Positions 8,660-17,116 of a stretch of DNA of 64,000 nt are shown in pieces. How positions within the stretch are numbered: the first letter of the stretch is position 1; each line of letters opens with the position of its first letter. Location of the stretch: positions 169,122 through 233,121 of the forward strand of contig NZ_BJYX01000004.1 in assembly GCF_007991735.1 (NCBI RefSeq), read 5' to 3'. Below the pieces are notes generated by a model. That model was not told the origin of the DNA. It saw only the letters and a program-made list of their open reading frames with translations, and made no database searches. The DNA comes from Terrabacter aerolatus (GTDB taxonomy: Bacteria > Actinomycetota > Actinomycetes > Actinomycetales > Dermatophilaceae). The position numbers and the translations under genes were made by a program.

Positions 8660-11005
8660 TCAGTAGGTGTGGGCCAGGCCGTCGGTGGGCGACGGCGGCA
8701 CCGGGGGGACGAAGGTCTTGGGCGTGAACGACACGGTCCCGTGGTTGACCGGGAACCGGGTCGGGACGGTGCCCGTCGCTCGCGCGTAGGCGCAGGCGGT
8801 CGCCGCGACCGAGGCCGCGACACCGGCCTCGCCGGCCCCGCCCGGCAGCGAGGCGTCCGAGGGCATGACGACGCACTCGAAGCTCGGCGGGACGTTCCAC
8901 TGTCGGGTGTAGAAGTAGTTGTCCCAGCTGGCCTCGAGGAAGTGACCGTCGACGAGGTGGTTGCTGCTCGTCAGCGCCAGGGCGATGCCGTCGGAGACGC
9001 CACCCATCATCTGGGCCTCCAGACCGAGCGGGTTGACGACGAGCCCCGCGTCGATCGCGATGACCGCCCGGGTGACGCGCGGCCCGGTCACGGCGTCGCG
9101 GACCTGCCGGCCGACGGTCTCCGGACGACAGTCGATCTCGACGAGGACCGCCGTGGCGCCCTTGTACTCCGAGTGGACGGCGATGCCCTGGGCCGTGCCG
9201 GTCGGCATCGCGCGTCCCCACTGGCCCACCTCGGCGACCTTGCGCAGGCAGGCCTTGACGCGCTCGCTGCGCAGGAAGGCCAGGCGGAAGGCCAGGGGGT
9301 CCTTGCGCATCTTCCGTGCGAGCTGGTCGATGAACAGCTCGTTGGCGCAGGCGACGTCGGGCGAGTAGATGTTGCGCATGCTGCCGGTGTTGAAGCCCAT
9401 GTCGACCTCGTCGAGCAGCTGGGTCACGACCCCGAAGTCGTAGGGCAGCTCCTGGGTCAGCGTGAAGATGGACTCGGCCAGCCCGAGATTGCCCAGACCG
9501 GCGGGCAGCTCCGCCGCCATCGCGGTGAGCCGCTCCCCCAGGCCGTGCGAGAAGTCCGTCCGGACACTGGTGTGGCGCTGCTCGAAGGTGAGCACCTCCC
9601 CCGCGAGGAGCGTGGCCCGGATGCGTGAGGTCGCCATGGGGTGCGTGCGTCCCTGGCGGGGTTCGTCAGCCCGGTGCCACATGAGCTTCACCGGCTTGCC
9701 CATGGCCCGCGAGATCGTGGCCGCCTCGATCGCGGCGTCACCGAAGAGCTTGTGCCCGAAGGACCCTCCGCCCGTCACGACGTTGACCGCGACCTGGGCG
9801 ATCGGCAGGCCGAGCGCCTTGGCGATGTTGCGTTGGGCGACGATCGGCGCCTTGAGGCCGGCCCAGACGGTGGCGTGGTCGTCGCGGACGTCGGCGATGG
9901 CGCAGTTGGGCTCGAGCGCCGCGCTGCTGCGGAACATGAACTCGAACCTCATGTCGACGGTCTGGGTCAGCAGCGGCACCTTCGGCACGGCCATGGGCAG
10001 CTCGGCGGCCTTGAGGCGGTTCAGCACGGTGTCGTCGGACTCGCCCTCGACGGGGCCACCCGCCCATGTCACCCGCAGGGCACGGACGGCGTCGATGCAC
10101 TGGCCGAACGTCTCGGCGCGCACCGCGACCCCGGTGTCGACGACCACGACGTCGGTGACCCCCGGCATCGCCCGGACCGCGGAGAGGTTGTCGACGCTCC
10201 GGGGAGAGCCGTTGAGCGTCGGCGGCCGGCACACCATGGTCGGCAGGGCACCGGGAACGTCGAGGTCCATCGTGAAGCGCTTGCGCCCGGTGACCGCCTC
10301 GAGGGCGTCGACCCTGCCGCGCGGGGTGCCGACGACGTCGAACGAGCTGGTGGGCGCGAGCTCGACGCGGACGGCCGTCGTCGTCGAGCTGGCAGCGGCC
10401 CCCGACAGGGCGGCATACGTCCGGGTGCTGCCGTCGGGAGCGGTCACGACGCCGCCCTTGACGACGAGCGAGGACACCGTCGCGCCGAGCGCGGTCGCCG
10501 CCGCCTGGAGCAGAGCGCCTCGAGCCACGGCCGCGGCCACGCGGATCGGTGTGAACATCGACTCCATCGTGTTGGAACCGCCGGTCAGCTGGTTGAAGAC
10601 GAGCTCCGGGCGCGCGGGCGCCAGGGTGACGCGGACGTCCTCGACACGCATCGACAGCTCGTCGGCGATGATCATCGACGCGGCCGTCGTGATGCCCTGG
10701 CCGACCTCCATGCGAGGGATCGCGAAGTGCGCCAGCCCGTGGTCGTCGACGGTGATCCGGATGAGCTGCGACGTCGGCAGCGCGGAGTGGGTCTGGAGGT
10801 CGCCGAGGTCGTAGAGCTCGGCGACCTGGGGGGCCGTGGGGACGGCGGCCGACGCCGGCGGCGCACCTCCCACCTCAGCCGCGACGGTGAGGGTGGTTCC
10901 GGCGATCACGAAGCCGAGGAAGCTCCTGCGGCTCACACCGTCCGGTGGGGAGCCCGGGTCTCGCCTGGGGCGTCCGGGGTGTGACTGGTCGGGCGTTGTC
11001 GTCAT
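8660..11005 (-). CDS. Molybdopterin-binding subunit of aldehyde/isoquinoline oxidoreductase (IorB-like), Tat-exported
   Basis: Large catalytic subunit, 781 aa, in the xanthine dehydrogenase molybdenum-binding superfamily. The N-terminus has a Tat signal (SRRSFLGF with a hydrophobic stretch and PASA cleavage region), so the complex probably acts outside the membrane, with the FeS subunit hitch-hiking. Recognisable pieces are the MEVGQGITTA motif, the GGGSFGHK cofactor motif and AIDAGLVVNPLGLEAQMMGG. I placed the start at ATG 11005, with AAGGGAC just upstream, rather than at earlier in-frame codons. XdhC- or cofactor-insertion genes are absent from the neighbourhood. Confidence 0.88.
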   Translation of the reverse strand: MTTTPDQSHPGRPRRDPGSPPDGVSRRSFLGFVIAGTTLTVAAEVGGAPPASAAVPTAPQVAELYDLGDLQTHSALPTSQLIRITVDDHGLAHFAIPRMEVGQGITTAASMIIADELSMRVEDVRVTLAPARPELVFNQLTGGSNTMESMFTPIRVAAAVARGALLQAAATALGATVSSLVVKGGVVTAPDGSTRTYAALSGAAASSTTTAVRVELAPTSSFDVVGTPRGRVDALEAVTGRKRFTMDLDVPGALPTMVCRPPTLNGSPRSVDNLSAVRAMPGVTDVVVVDTGVAVRAETFGQCIDAVRALRVTWAGGPVEGESDDTVLNRLKAAELPMAVPKVPLLTQTVDMRFEFMFRSSAALEPNCAIADVRDDHATVWAGLKAPIVAQRNIAKALGLPIAQVAVNVVTGGGSFGHKLFGDAAIEAATISRAMGKPVKLMWHRADEPRQGRTHPMATSRIRATLLAGEVLTFEQRHTSVRTDFSHGLGERLTAMAAELPAGLGNLGLAESIFTLTQELPYDFGVVTQLLDEVDMGFNTGSMRNIYSPDVACANELFIDQLARKMRKDPLAFRLAFLRSERVKACLRKVAEVGQWGRAMPTGTAQGIAVHSEYKGATAVLVEIDCRPETVGRQVRDAVTGPRVTRAVIAIDAGLVVNPLGLEAQMMGGVSDGIALALTSSNHLVDGHFLEASWDNYFYTRQWNVPPSFECVVMPSDASLPGGAGEAGVAASVAATACAYARATGTVPTRFPVNHGTVSFTPKTFVPPVPPSPTDGLAHTY

Positions 11006-11181
11006 TGACAGGTCCCTTCTCGGAACGGCACGAGCGGCCGGGTCGCCGGGGTGGGGCAGGTCACGCTCGTGGGTCGTGCATCCGTGCTTCGTCCCCGCGA
11101 CGTGTCCGGATTGCCCTGCCCAACGACCGGGCCGCTCCGATGTCACGGGCACGGCCTCCACACCCGTCCTACAGTGGCGGT

Positions 11182-11637
11182 GTGCCTGCCGAGGACACCC
11201 CACCGCCGTCCGTGACCGTCGGTCGCCTGGTCGACGCGGTCGATGCGGTCGACGTCTTCGTCTACGTGGTCGTGCTCAACCTCTTCGTCGAGTACCTCCC
11301 CGCCGTGATCAGCGAGAGCTTCACGCTGTCACTGCTGACGGCCGTCCTGCTCAAGGCTGTTCTCGAGCTCGTGGTCATCGTGAAGAAGCGCGTCCGGGCA
11401 CGCTTCACCGCGGCCGGGACCGCTCTCGGGAAGGCAGGAGCCGGGCTGCTGCTCTGGGCGGTACTGGTGGGGAGCAAGTTCGTCGTGCTCGAGGCCGTCG
11501 ACCTCCTCTTCGGGGATCATGTCAGCCTCGGCGGCTTCCTCTCCGTGACCCTGCTCATCATCACCCTGCTCCTCGCGCGCCTCGCCGTGCGGTGGTTGCT
11601 GACCGCCCGGACGCCCATGGTCAGCACGGCGTCCTGA
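11182..11637 (+). CDS. Small integral membrane protein, function unknown
   Basis: About 151 aa with four predicted membrane helices: VFVYVVVLNLFVEYLPAVI, LLTAVLLKAVLELVVIV, AGLLLWAVLVGSKFVVLEAVDLLF and LSVTLLIITLLLARLAVRWLL. A basic loop KKRVRARF lies between helices 2 and 3. I do not recognise the family. The GTG at 11182 is chosen because the hydrophobic pattern begins soon after it; the ribosome-binding site is weak, so the start is uncertain. It is divergent from the molybdenum enzyme genes. Confidence 0.65.
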   Translation: MPAEDTPPPSVTVGRLVDAVDAVDVFVYVVVLNLFVEYLPAVISESFTLSLLTAVLLKAVLELVVIVKKRVRARFTAAGTALGKAGAGLLLWAVLVGSKFVVLEAVDLLFGDHVSLGGFLSVTLLIITLLLARLAVRWLLTARTPMVSTAS

Positions 11638-11675
11638 GGGTCGACGCGCCGGGCCACTGCTGCGACGGTGGTGAC

Positions 11676-11930
11676 ATGTCGCTGGAGACGTGGTGGGCGC
11701 AGGTGCGTCCCGAGACCCGCGAGTGGCTCGTCGCGCACAACGGTGAGCCGCTGCCCGACGCGGTCGTCGCGGACATCCTCCGGGTCGAGGGGCACGTGGG
11801 CGCCGATGCGTGGTGGGCCGACCGCGACGGGAACCGCGGGCTCTCCCTGTCCGACGCCGGGGTCGACTGGGTCGAGGCGGTGGCCAACGACGAGATCCCG
11901 CAGACGCCCCCGGCGGATCCTTCATTCTAG
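11676..11930 (+). CDS. Conserved-looking 84-aa acidic protein
   Basis: Unrecognised small acidic soluble protein beginning MSLETWWAQVRPETREWL and continuing with PLPDAVVADILRVEG and a Trp-rich ADAWWADRDGN. It lies 38 bp after the membrane protein gene on the same strand and may share its transcript. Coding character is good through to the stop. No signal peptide, membrane span or metal motif is visible. Confidence 0.6.
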   Translation: MSLETWWAQVRPETREWLVAHNGEPLPDAVVADILRVEGHVGADAWWADRDGNRGLSLSDAGVDWVEAVANDEIPQTPPADPSF

Positions 11931-12014
11931 GAGCCACCCGCCATCCAGCCGCCGGACAGCGCCGTCACCTGGCCCCGACGTCCGGGCCAGTGCGCGGGTC
12001 AGTGCGCGGGCCGG

Positions 12015-12260
12015 TCACCGTGGCAGGCGCGAGGTGCCCAGGTCGATGACGTCGTCGGCCACCGAACGGAGGTCCCGACCGGACCTCTCCGCGCCCCGAC
12101 GCATGAGCTCGTAGGCCTCGTCCTCGCTGAGTCCGCGCTCGATCATGACGAGGTCGACCGCCACCGCGAGGTCGAGGCCGTGAGGCCGACGTGCGACCGA
12201 CGCCCTGGACGCGCCCGTCTGCTCGGCCTCGGGGCGTCCGGCGGTCGTTGACTCGCTCAC
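12015..12260 (-). CDS. ANTAR-domain protein
   Basis: A small ANTAR RNA-binding protein (about 81 aa from the GTG at 12260). The ANTAR core is AVAVDLVMIERGLSEDEAYELMRRGAERS, followed by DLRSVADDVI. These domains bind paired hexanucleotide stem-loops and act by antitermination. Here no GAF, PAS or receiver domain is attached in the same frame, so sensing must come from a partner, or the N-terminus is longer. The start is tentative because no clear ribosome-binding site is present. Confidence 0.65.
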   Translation of the reverse strand: MSESTTAGRPEAEQTGASRASVARRPHGLDLAVAVDLVMIERGLSEDEAYELMRRGAERSGRDLRSVADDVIDLGTSRLPR

Positions 12261-12321
12261 GACGATGACATACCCAGCGATGCGCCCGGACCGCACGCCG
12301 GTTCGAGAGCCGGCGGTGGGT

Positions 12322-13086
12322 TCAACGATGGACCGGCCTGCGGAAGGCGGCCGTCGTGGTGAGCCGGGCGACACAGGAACGCTCGGTGACGAACGGTTCC
12401 AGCTCCACCTCCGAGCCGGGCTCACCGACGGCGGCCATGGTCCCGAGGATGAGTCCGCGGTGGATGCCGCAGACGACGTCGGGGTGGGCCCGGGCCATCG
12501 TGAGAAAGGGGCACGCGCTGAGCGTCAGCTCCACGGTGCGCCCGCCGGCGCCCGTCCGCAGCTCTGGCTGGTATCCCCATTCCTCGAGCAGGTCGACCGC
12601 CGCCCCGACCTTGCCGAGCCACGAGCCGGCGCTGGCGGCCGGCGGCGGGACGACCGCGTCACTGTGCTCCTCGACCCACCTGCGCCCTGCGTGTTCGGGA
12701 TCGGTCGGCGACCCGTCCGAGGCGGCGGACCAGGCACTGGTCAGCAGCTCCGTGAACGCCGCCAGAGCCTCTGGCGTCGCCAACGGGGCGGCATCCTCGG
12801 CGGCGAGGTAGAGCTTGCGAGGACGTCCGACCGAACCGCGCCGCAGCGTGGTCGTGACGACGCCGGCGGCGACCATTCGCTCGAGGTGGAAGCGAGCTGT
12901 CGTCACGTGAAGGCCCAGCGCGTCGGCCGTCTCACTCGCGCCGAGTCCGAGTGCCGGGAGCTCGTGCGGAGCCCCGCCCACCGACGAAGGCACGGGCACC
13001 TCATCGTGCGCTGTACCCACGCGCCGCAACAGCTCGATGATGGCTCGTCGCGTGGGTGACGTGAGGATGTCGTCGATCTCGGGCAC
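12322..13086 (-). CDS. Winged-helix (ArsR/SufR-like) regulator divergent from the nar operon
   Basis: DNA-binding protein of 254 aa. The N-terminal winged helix (TSPTRRAIIELLRR, then ETADALGLHVTTARFHLERMV and RRGSVGRPRKLY) is followed by a C-terminal domain with a Cys-Pro-Phe, a second Cys 14 residues later (VVCGIHRGL) and a third near the end (ERSCVARL). That arrangement resembles SufR-type regulators, whose Cys bind an Fe-S cluster. A strong GGAGG precedes GTG 13086; the longer upstream frame is rejected. Its position, divergent from narG, makes it a likely redox, NO or O2-responsive controller of nitrate respiration. This is inference. Confidence 0.78.
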   Translation of the reverse strand: MPEIDDILTSPTRRAIIELLRRVGTAHDEVPVPSSVGGAPHELPALGLGASETADALGLHVTTARFHLERMVAAGVVTTTLRRGSVGRPRKLYLAAEDAAPLATPEALAAFTELLTSAWSAASDGSPTDPEHAGRRWVEEHSDAVVPPPAASAGSWLGKVGAAVDLLEEWGYQPELRTGAGGRTVELTLSACPFLTMARAHPDVVCGIHRGLILGTMAAVGEPGSEVELEPFVTERSCVARLTTTAAFRRPVHR

Positions 13087-13172
13087 CGGTCCTCCATTTC
13101 GTTCATTTAGAGGATAGCGACCATTGGCGTGACCCGAGTCAGCAGGACGCGATCCAGCCCCTCCGGACCTGC

Positions 13173-13188
13173 GTTTGCCGCGCCAAAC
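13173..13188. promoter_or_regulatory. Palindrome GTTTG-N6-CAAAC in the regulator/narG intergenic region
   Basis: A perfect 5+5 inverted repeat with a 6-bp spacer, midway between the divergent regulator and narG. Its position suits an operator for the winged-helix regulator. No footprint-level evidence can be had from sequence alone. Confidence 0.45.
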
Positions 13189-13270
13189 TTCACTCGCACC
13201 AGTAACGTTGGGCCAATCCGAGGGGACGGCGGCACGTCCACCCCTCCTCGGCCGAGTTGCCACCGCTTGG

Positions 13271-13303
13271 TTTGGATGATCTCCGTCGCCGATTTGGAGG
13301 ATC
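13271..13303. repeat. Two TTTGGAKGATC direct repeats, 22-bp period, upstream of narG
   Basis: TTTGGATGATC at 13271-13281 and TTTGGAGGATC at 13293-13303 differ at one base and are two helical turns apart. The second copy contains the GGAGG that serves as ribosome-binding site for the short leader ORF, so protein binding or RNA pairing here could affect translation as well as transcription. Confidence 0.5.
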
Positions 13304-13304
13304 C

Positions 13305-13352
13305 GTGCACTCCCTTCTGCACCGTCCTGTCCCGTCTACGGCTCGACCGTGA
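13305..13352 (+). CDS. Putative 15-aa leader peptide overlapping the narG start
   Basis: A GTG at 13305, four bases after GGAGG, opens a 15-codon frame (MHSLLHRPVPSTARP). Its TGA (13350-13352) overlaps the narG GTG (13349-13351) as GTGA. If translated, it would couple ribosomes into narG. The narG start itself has no SD except through this frame, which argues that the uORF matters or that narG starts elsewhere. Confidence 0.4.
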   Translation: MHSLLHRPVPSTARP

Positions 13353-16300
13353 GCGCCCGCCGCCGTGGCGGAACCGAGGCCGTCGGGGGTGTCGACGGCC
13401 CGGCCTCTGCGGCCCTGCTCAAGATCGGACGGTTCTTCACCCGGTGGGAGGAGTCCGACGACGGCCGCGCGGTGTTCCGCGAAGGAGGCCGGGCCGGAGA
13501 CGTCTTCTACCGGGACCGCTGGAGCCACGACAAGGTGGTGCGCTCCACCCACGGCGTCAACTGCACCGGCTCCTGCTCGTGGAAGGTCTACGTCAAGGAC
13601 GGGATCATCACGTGGGAGACGCAGCAGACCGACTACCCCTCGGTGGGCCCGGACCGGCCGGAGTACGAGCCTCGCGGCTGCCCACGCGGCGCGGCCTTCT
13701 CCTGGTACACCTACTCCCCCACCCGTGTGCGCTACCCCTACGTGCGTGGCGTCCTGCTCGAGATGTACCGCGAGGCCAAGGCGCGGCTGGGTGACCCGGT
13801 CGCGGCATGGCACGAGATCACGACCGACCCCGAGAAGCGGCGCCGCTACCAGAGCGCCCGCGGGAAGGGTGGACTCGTTCGGGCCTCGTGGGGCGAGGCC
13901 GTCGAGATCGCCGCGGCGGCCCACGTGCACACGATCAAGGAGTACGGTCCCGACCGGGTCGCCGGCTTCTCGCCGATCCCCGCGATGTCGATGGTGTCGC
14001 ACTGTGTCGGCACCCGCTTCATCCAGCTCATCGGCGGCGTCATGACGAGCTTCTACGACTGGTACGCCGACCTGCCGATCGCGAGCCCCCAGGTCTTCGG
14101 GGACCAGACCGACGTGCCCGAGTCGGGAGACTGGTGGGACGCGACCTATCTCATGATGTGGGGCTCGAACGTCCCGGTCACACGAACGCCCGACGCGCAC
14201 TGGATGGCGGAGGTCCGCTACCGCGGCACCAAGGTCGTCACGGTCAGCCCCGACTACGCCGACAACACGAAGTTCGCCGACGAGTGGATGCGCGCGCAGG
14301 CAGGCACCGACGCGGCCCTCGCGATGGCCATGGGCCATGTGCTGCTCAAGGAGTACTTCGTCGACCGGAAGGTCGACTTCTTCACCGACTACGTCCGCAC
14401 CTACAGCGACCTGCCCTTCCTCATCCGTCTGGAGCCTCCCGAGGAGGGGTATGCCGCGACGTCGGGGGCCGCTGGTGCCGCACCTCTCGTGCCCGGCAAG
14501 TTCCTCACCGCGGCCGACCTCGCCGAGTCGGGCGTTGTAGTTCCCGACGAGGAGGCCTGGAAGACAGTGCTGCTCGACGTCACGACCGGAGAGCCGGTGG
14601 TGCCGAACGGCTCGATGGGCTTTCGTTACGCCGACTCAGGCAAGGGCCGGTGGAACCTCGACCTCGAGGGCGTGAACCCGGCCCTGACGATGGCCGGCGA
14701 CAGCGCCGAGCCGGTCGAGGTGCTGCTGCCGGCCTTCGTCGAGCCGGACGGCACCGGGTCGGTGCTCCGCCGGGGCGTGCCCGCGCGCCGGGTCGGGGGT
14801 CACCTCGTCACGACGGTCTACGACCTGATGCTGGCGCAGTACGGTGTCGAACGACCGGGTCTGCCGGGTACGTGGCCCGCCGGCTACGACGACGTCTCCG
14901 AGCCCTACACGCCCGCGTGGCAGGCGGAGATCACCGGCGTCCCTGCGGAGCAGTGCATCCGCGTCGCCCGCGAGTTCGCGACCAACTCCGAGGAGTCACA
15001 GGGCCGCTCGATGATCATCATGGGCGCCGGCATCTGCCAGTGGTTCCACGGCGATGCCACCTATCGCGCGATCCTCTCGCTGCTCATCCTCACCGGCTGC
15101 ATGGGCCGCAATGGCGGCGGCTGGGCGCACTACGTCGGCCAGGAGAAGTGCCGGCCGATCACGGGGTGGATCTCCCTCGCCAATGCGCTCGACTGGGGCC
15201 GCCCCCCGCGCACCATGACCGGAACGTCCTACTGGTACATGCACACCGACCAGTGGCGCAACGACGGCTACTCGGCCGACTCGCTCAACTCTCCCCTGGC
15301 CCGAGGGCACCTGGCAGGCAAGCACACCGCCGACACCATCGCGCAGTCCGCCCGGATGGGCTGGATGCCGTTCTACCCGCAGTTCGGGACGAACCCGCTC
15401 CAGGTGGCCGAGGACGCCCAGGCCGCCGTCGACGCGGGAGCCGCTGCCAGCCCCGCGGCATACGTTGCCGGCGCCCTCCACGACGGCTCCCTCACGTCCG
15501 CGATCGAGGACGTCGACGCGCCCGAGAACTGGCCGCGCACGCTGGTGCTCTGGCGCAGCAACCTGATGGGCTCCTCCGCCAAGGGCAACGAGTACTTCCT
15601 GCGCAACCTGCTCGGCACGCACCACAACGTCCTGGGCAGCGAGAACCCCAACGCACCGAAGCCGTCCGAGGTGAAGTGGCACGACGAGGCGCCCGAGGGC
15701 AAGCTCGACCTGCTGCTCTCCGCCGACTTCCGCATGACGTCGACGACCCTGCTCTCCGACATCGTGCTGCCCGCGGCGACGTGGTACGAGAAGCACGACC
15801 TCAGCTCGACCGACATGCACCCGTTCGTGCACGCCTTCACCCCGGCCATCGACCCGCCGTGGGAGGCCAAGAGCGACTTCGAGCTCTTCCACCTGCTCGC
15901 CGAGAAGCTGTCGGACCTGGCTCGCACCCATCTCGGCGTGCGCAAGGACCTCGTGAGCGTGCCGCTCATGCACGACACGCCGGGCGAGACGGCGCAGCCC
16001 GGGGGACGTGCCATCGACTGGCGCACCACGGGCCAGCCAGGCACGCCCGGCACGACGATGCCGGTCTTCCAGCTCGTCGAGCGCGACTACACCGCGATCA
16101 GCGAGAAGCTCGCCACCGTGGGCCCGCTCGCCGACAGCCTCGGCTTCACGGTCAAGAACGTCACCTACCGGGTCGGGGAGGAGGTGGCCCGGCTTGCTGC
16201 CAAGAACGGAGTCATGCTCGGCGGCGCCGGCGACGGCCGGCCGGCGATCGACACCGACGCGAAGATGGCCGAGGCGATCCTCACCTTCTCGGGCACGACG

Positions 16301-17116
16301 AACGGCCACTTGGCCGTGCAGGGCTTCCGCACCCTCGAGGAGCGTGTCGGCAAGAAGCTCGCCGACCTCGCCGAGGGGTCGGAGGAGAAGCACGTCACCT
16401 TCGCCGACACGCAGGGCGCCCCGGTCGCGGTCATCACCTCGCCGGAGTGGTCGGGTTCCGAGACCGGCGGCCGCCGCTACGCACCGTTCACGGTCAACAT
16501 CGAGCGGCTCAAGCCCTTCCACACCCTGACCGGTCGGATGCACTTCTACCTCGACCACGACTGGATGCAGGACCTCGGCGAGGCGCTGCCGATCTATCGA
16601 CCACCGCTCGACATGCACCGCCTCTTCGGCGAGCCGAAGCTGGGGCCCGACGGCTCGAAGCAGGTGACCGTTCGCTACCTGACGCCGCACTCCAAGTGGT
16701 CGATCCACTCGGAGTACCAGGACAACCTGCTCATGCTCTCGCTCTCACGCGGTGGCCCGACGGTGTGGATGAGCCCGCAGGACGCCGGCTCCATCGACGT
16801 CGCGGACAACGACTGGGTGGAGTGCCTCAACACCAACGGTGTGCTCGTCGGGCGGGCCATCGTGAGCCACCGGATGCCCGAGGGTGTGGTCTACGTCCAC
16901 CACGCGCAGGAGCGCACGATCGACGTCCCGAAGTCGGAGACGACCGGTCGCCGCGGGGGCATCCACAACTCGGTGACACGTCTGCTCGTCAAGCCCACGC
17001 ACCTCATCGGCGGCTACGCCCAACTGTCCTACGCGTTCAACTACCTCGGGCCGACCGGCAACCAGCGCGACATGGTCTCGACGGTGCGCAAGCGCTCCCA
17101 GGAGGTGACGTACTGA
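13349..17116 (+). CDS. narG: Respiratory nitrate reductase alpha subunit NarG
   Basis: Catalytic Mo-bis-MGD subunit, 1255 aa, reducing nitrate to nitrite at the cytoplasmic face of the membrane. The N-terminal FS0 cluster ligands are in THGVNCTGSCSWK and EPRGCPRGA (H68, C72, C76, C111). The molybdenum-ligand Asp is in FYDWYADLP (about D241). The sequence is close to mycobacterial NarG throughout and complete to QRDMVSTVRKRSQEVTY. It is the first gene of narGHJI; its TGA overlaps the narH ATG. Control is probably by the divergent winged-helix regulator and the leader region. Confidence 0.97.
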   Translation: MSARRRGGTEAVGGVDGPASAALLKIGRFFTRWEESDDGRAVFREGGRAGDVFYRDRWSHDKVVRSTHGVNCTGSCSWKVYVKDGIITWETQQTDYPSVGPDRPEYEPRGCPRGAAFSWYTYSPTRVRYPYVRGVLLEMYREAKARLGDPVAAWHEITTDPEKRRRYQSARGKGGLVRASWGEAVEIAAAAHVHTIKEYGPDRVAGFSPIPAMSMVSHCVGTRFIQLIGGVMTSFYDWYADLPIASPQVFGDQTDVPESGDWWDATYLMMWGSNVPVTRTPDAHWMAEVRYRGTKVVTVSPDYADNTKFADEWMRAQAGTDAALAMAMGHVLLKEYFVDRKVDFFTDYVRTYSDLPFLIRLEPPEEGYAATSGAAGAAPLVPGKFLTAADLAESGVVVPDEEAWKTVLLDVTTGEPVVPNGSMGFRYADSGKGRWNLDLEGVNPALTMAGDSAEPVEVLLPAFVEPDGTGSVLRRGVPARRVGGHLVTTVYDLMLAQYGVERPGLPGTWPAGYDDVSEPYTPAWQAEITGVPAEQCIRVAREFATNSEESQGRSMIIMGAGICQWFHGDATYRAILSLLILTGCMGRNGGGWAHYVGQEKCRPITGWISLANALDWGRPPRTMTGTSYWYMHTDQWRNDGYSADSLNSPLARGHLAGKHTADTIAQSARMGWMPFYPQFGTNPLQVAEDAQAAVDAGAAASPAAYVAGALHDGSLTSAIEDVDAPENWPRTLVLWRSNLMGSSAKGNEYFLRNLLGTHHNVLGSENPNAPKPSEVKWHDEAPEGKLDLLLSADFRMTSTTLLSDIVLPAATWYEKHDLSSTDMHPFVHAFTPAIDPPWEAKSDFELFHLLAEKLSDLARTHLGVRKDLVSVPLMHDTPGETAQPGGRAIDWRTTGQPGTPGTTMPVFQLVERDYTAISEKLATVGPLADSLGFTVKNVTYRVGEEVARLAAKNGVMLGGAGDGRPAIDTDAKMAEAILTFSGTTNGHLAVQGFRTLEERVGKKLADLAEGSEEKHVTFADTQGAPVAVITSPEWSGSETGGRRYAPFTVNIERLKPFHTLTGRMHFYLDHDWMQDLGEALPIYRPPLDMHRLFGEPKLGPDGSKQVTVRYLTPHSKWSIHSEYQDNLLMLSLSRGGPTVWMSPQDAGSIDVADNDWVECLNTNGVLVGRAIVSHRMPEGVVYVHHAQERTIDVPKSETTGRRGGIHNSVTRLLVKPTHLIGGYAQLSYAFNYLGPTGNQRDMVSTVRKRSQEVTY

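Noticed and set aside
13807..17113. Very long plus-strand open frame opposite in phase to narG that merges with narH
   Set aside because: Out-of-frame shadow caused by high GC; only its last third is the real narH.
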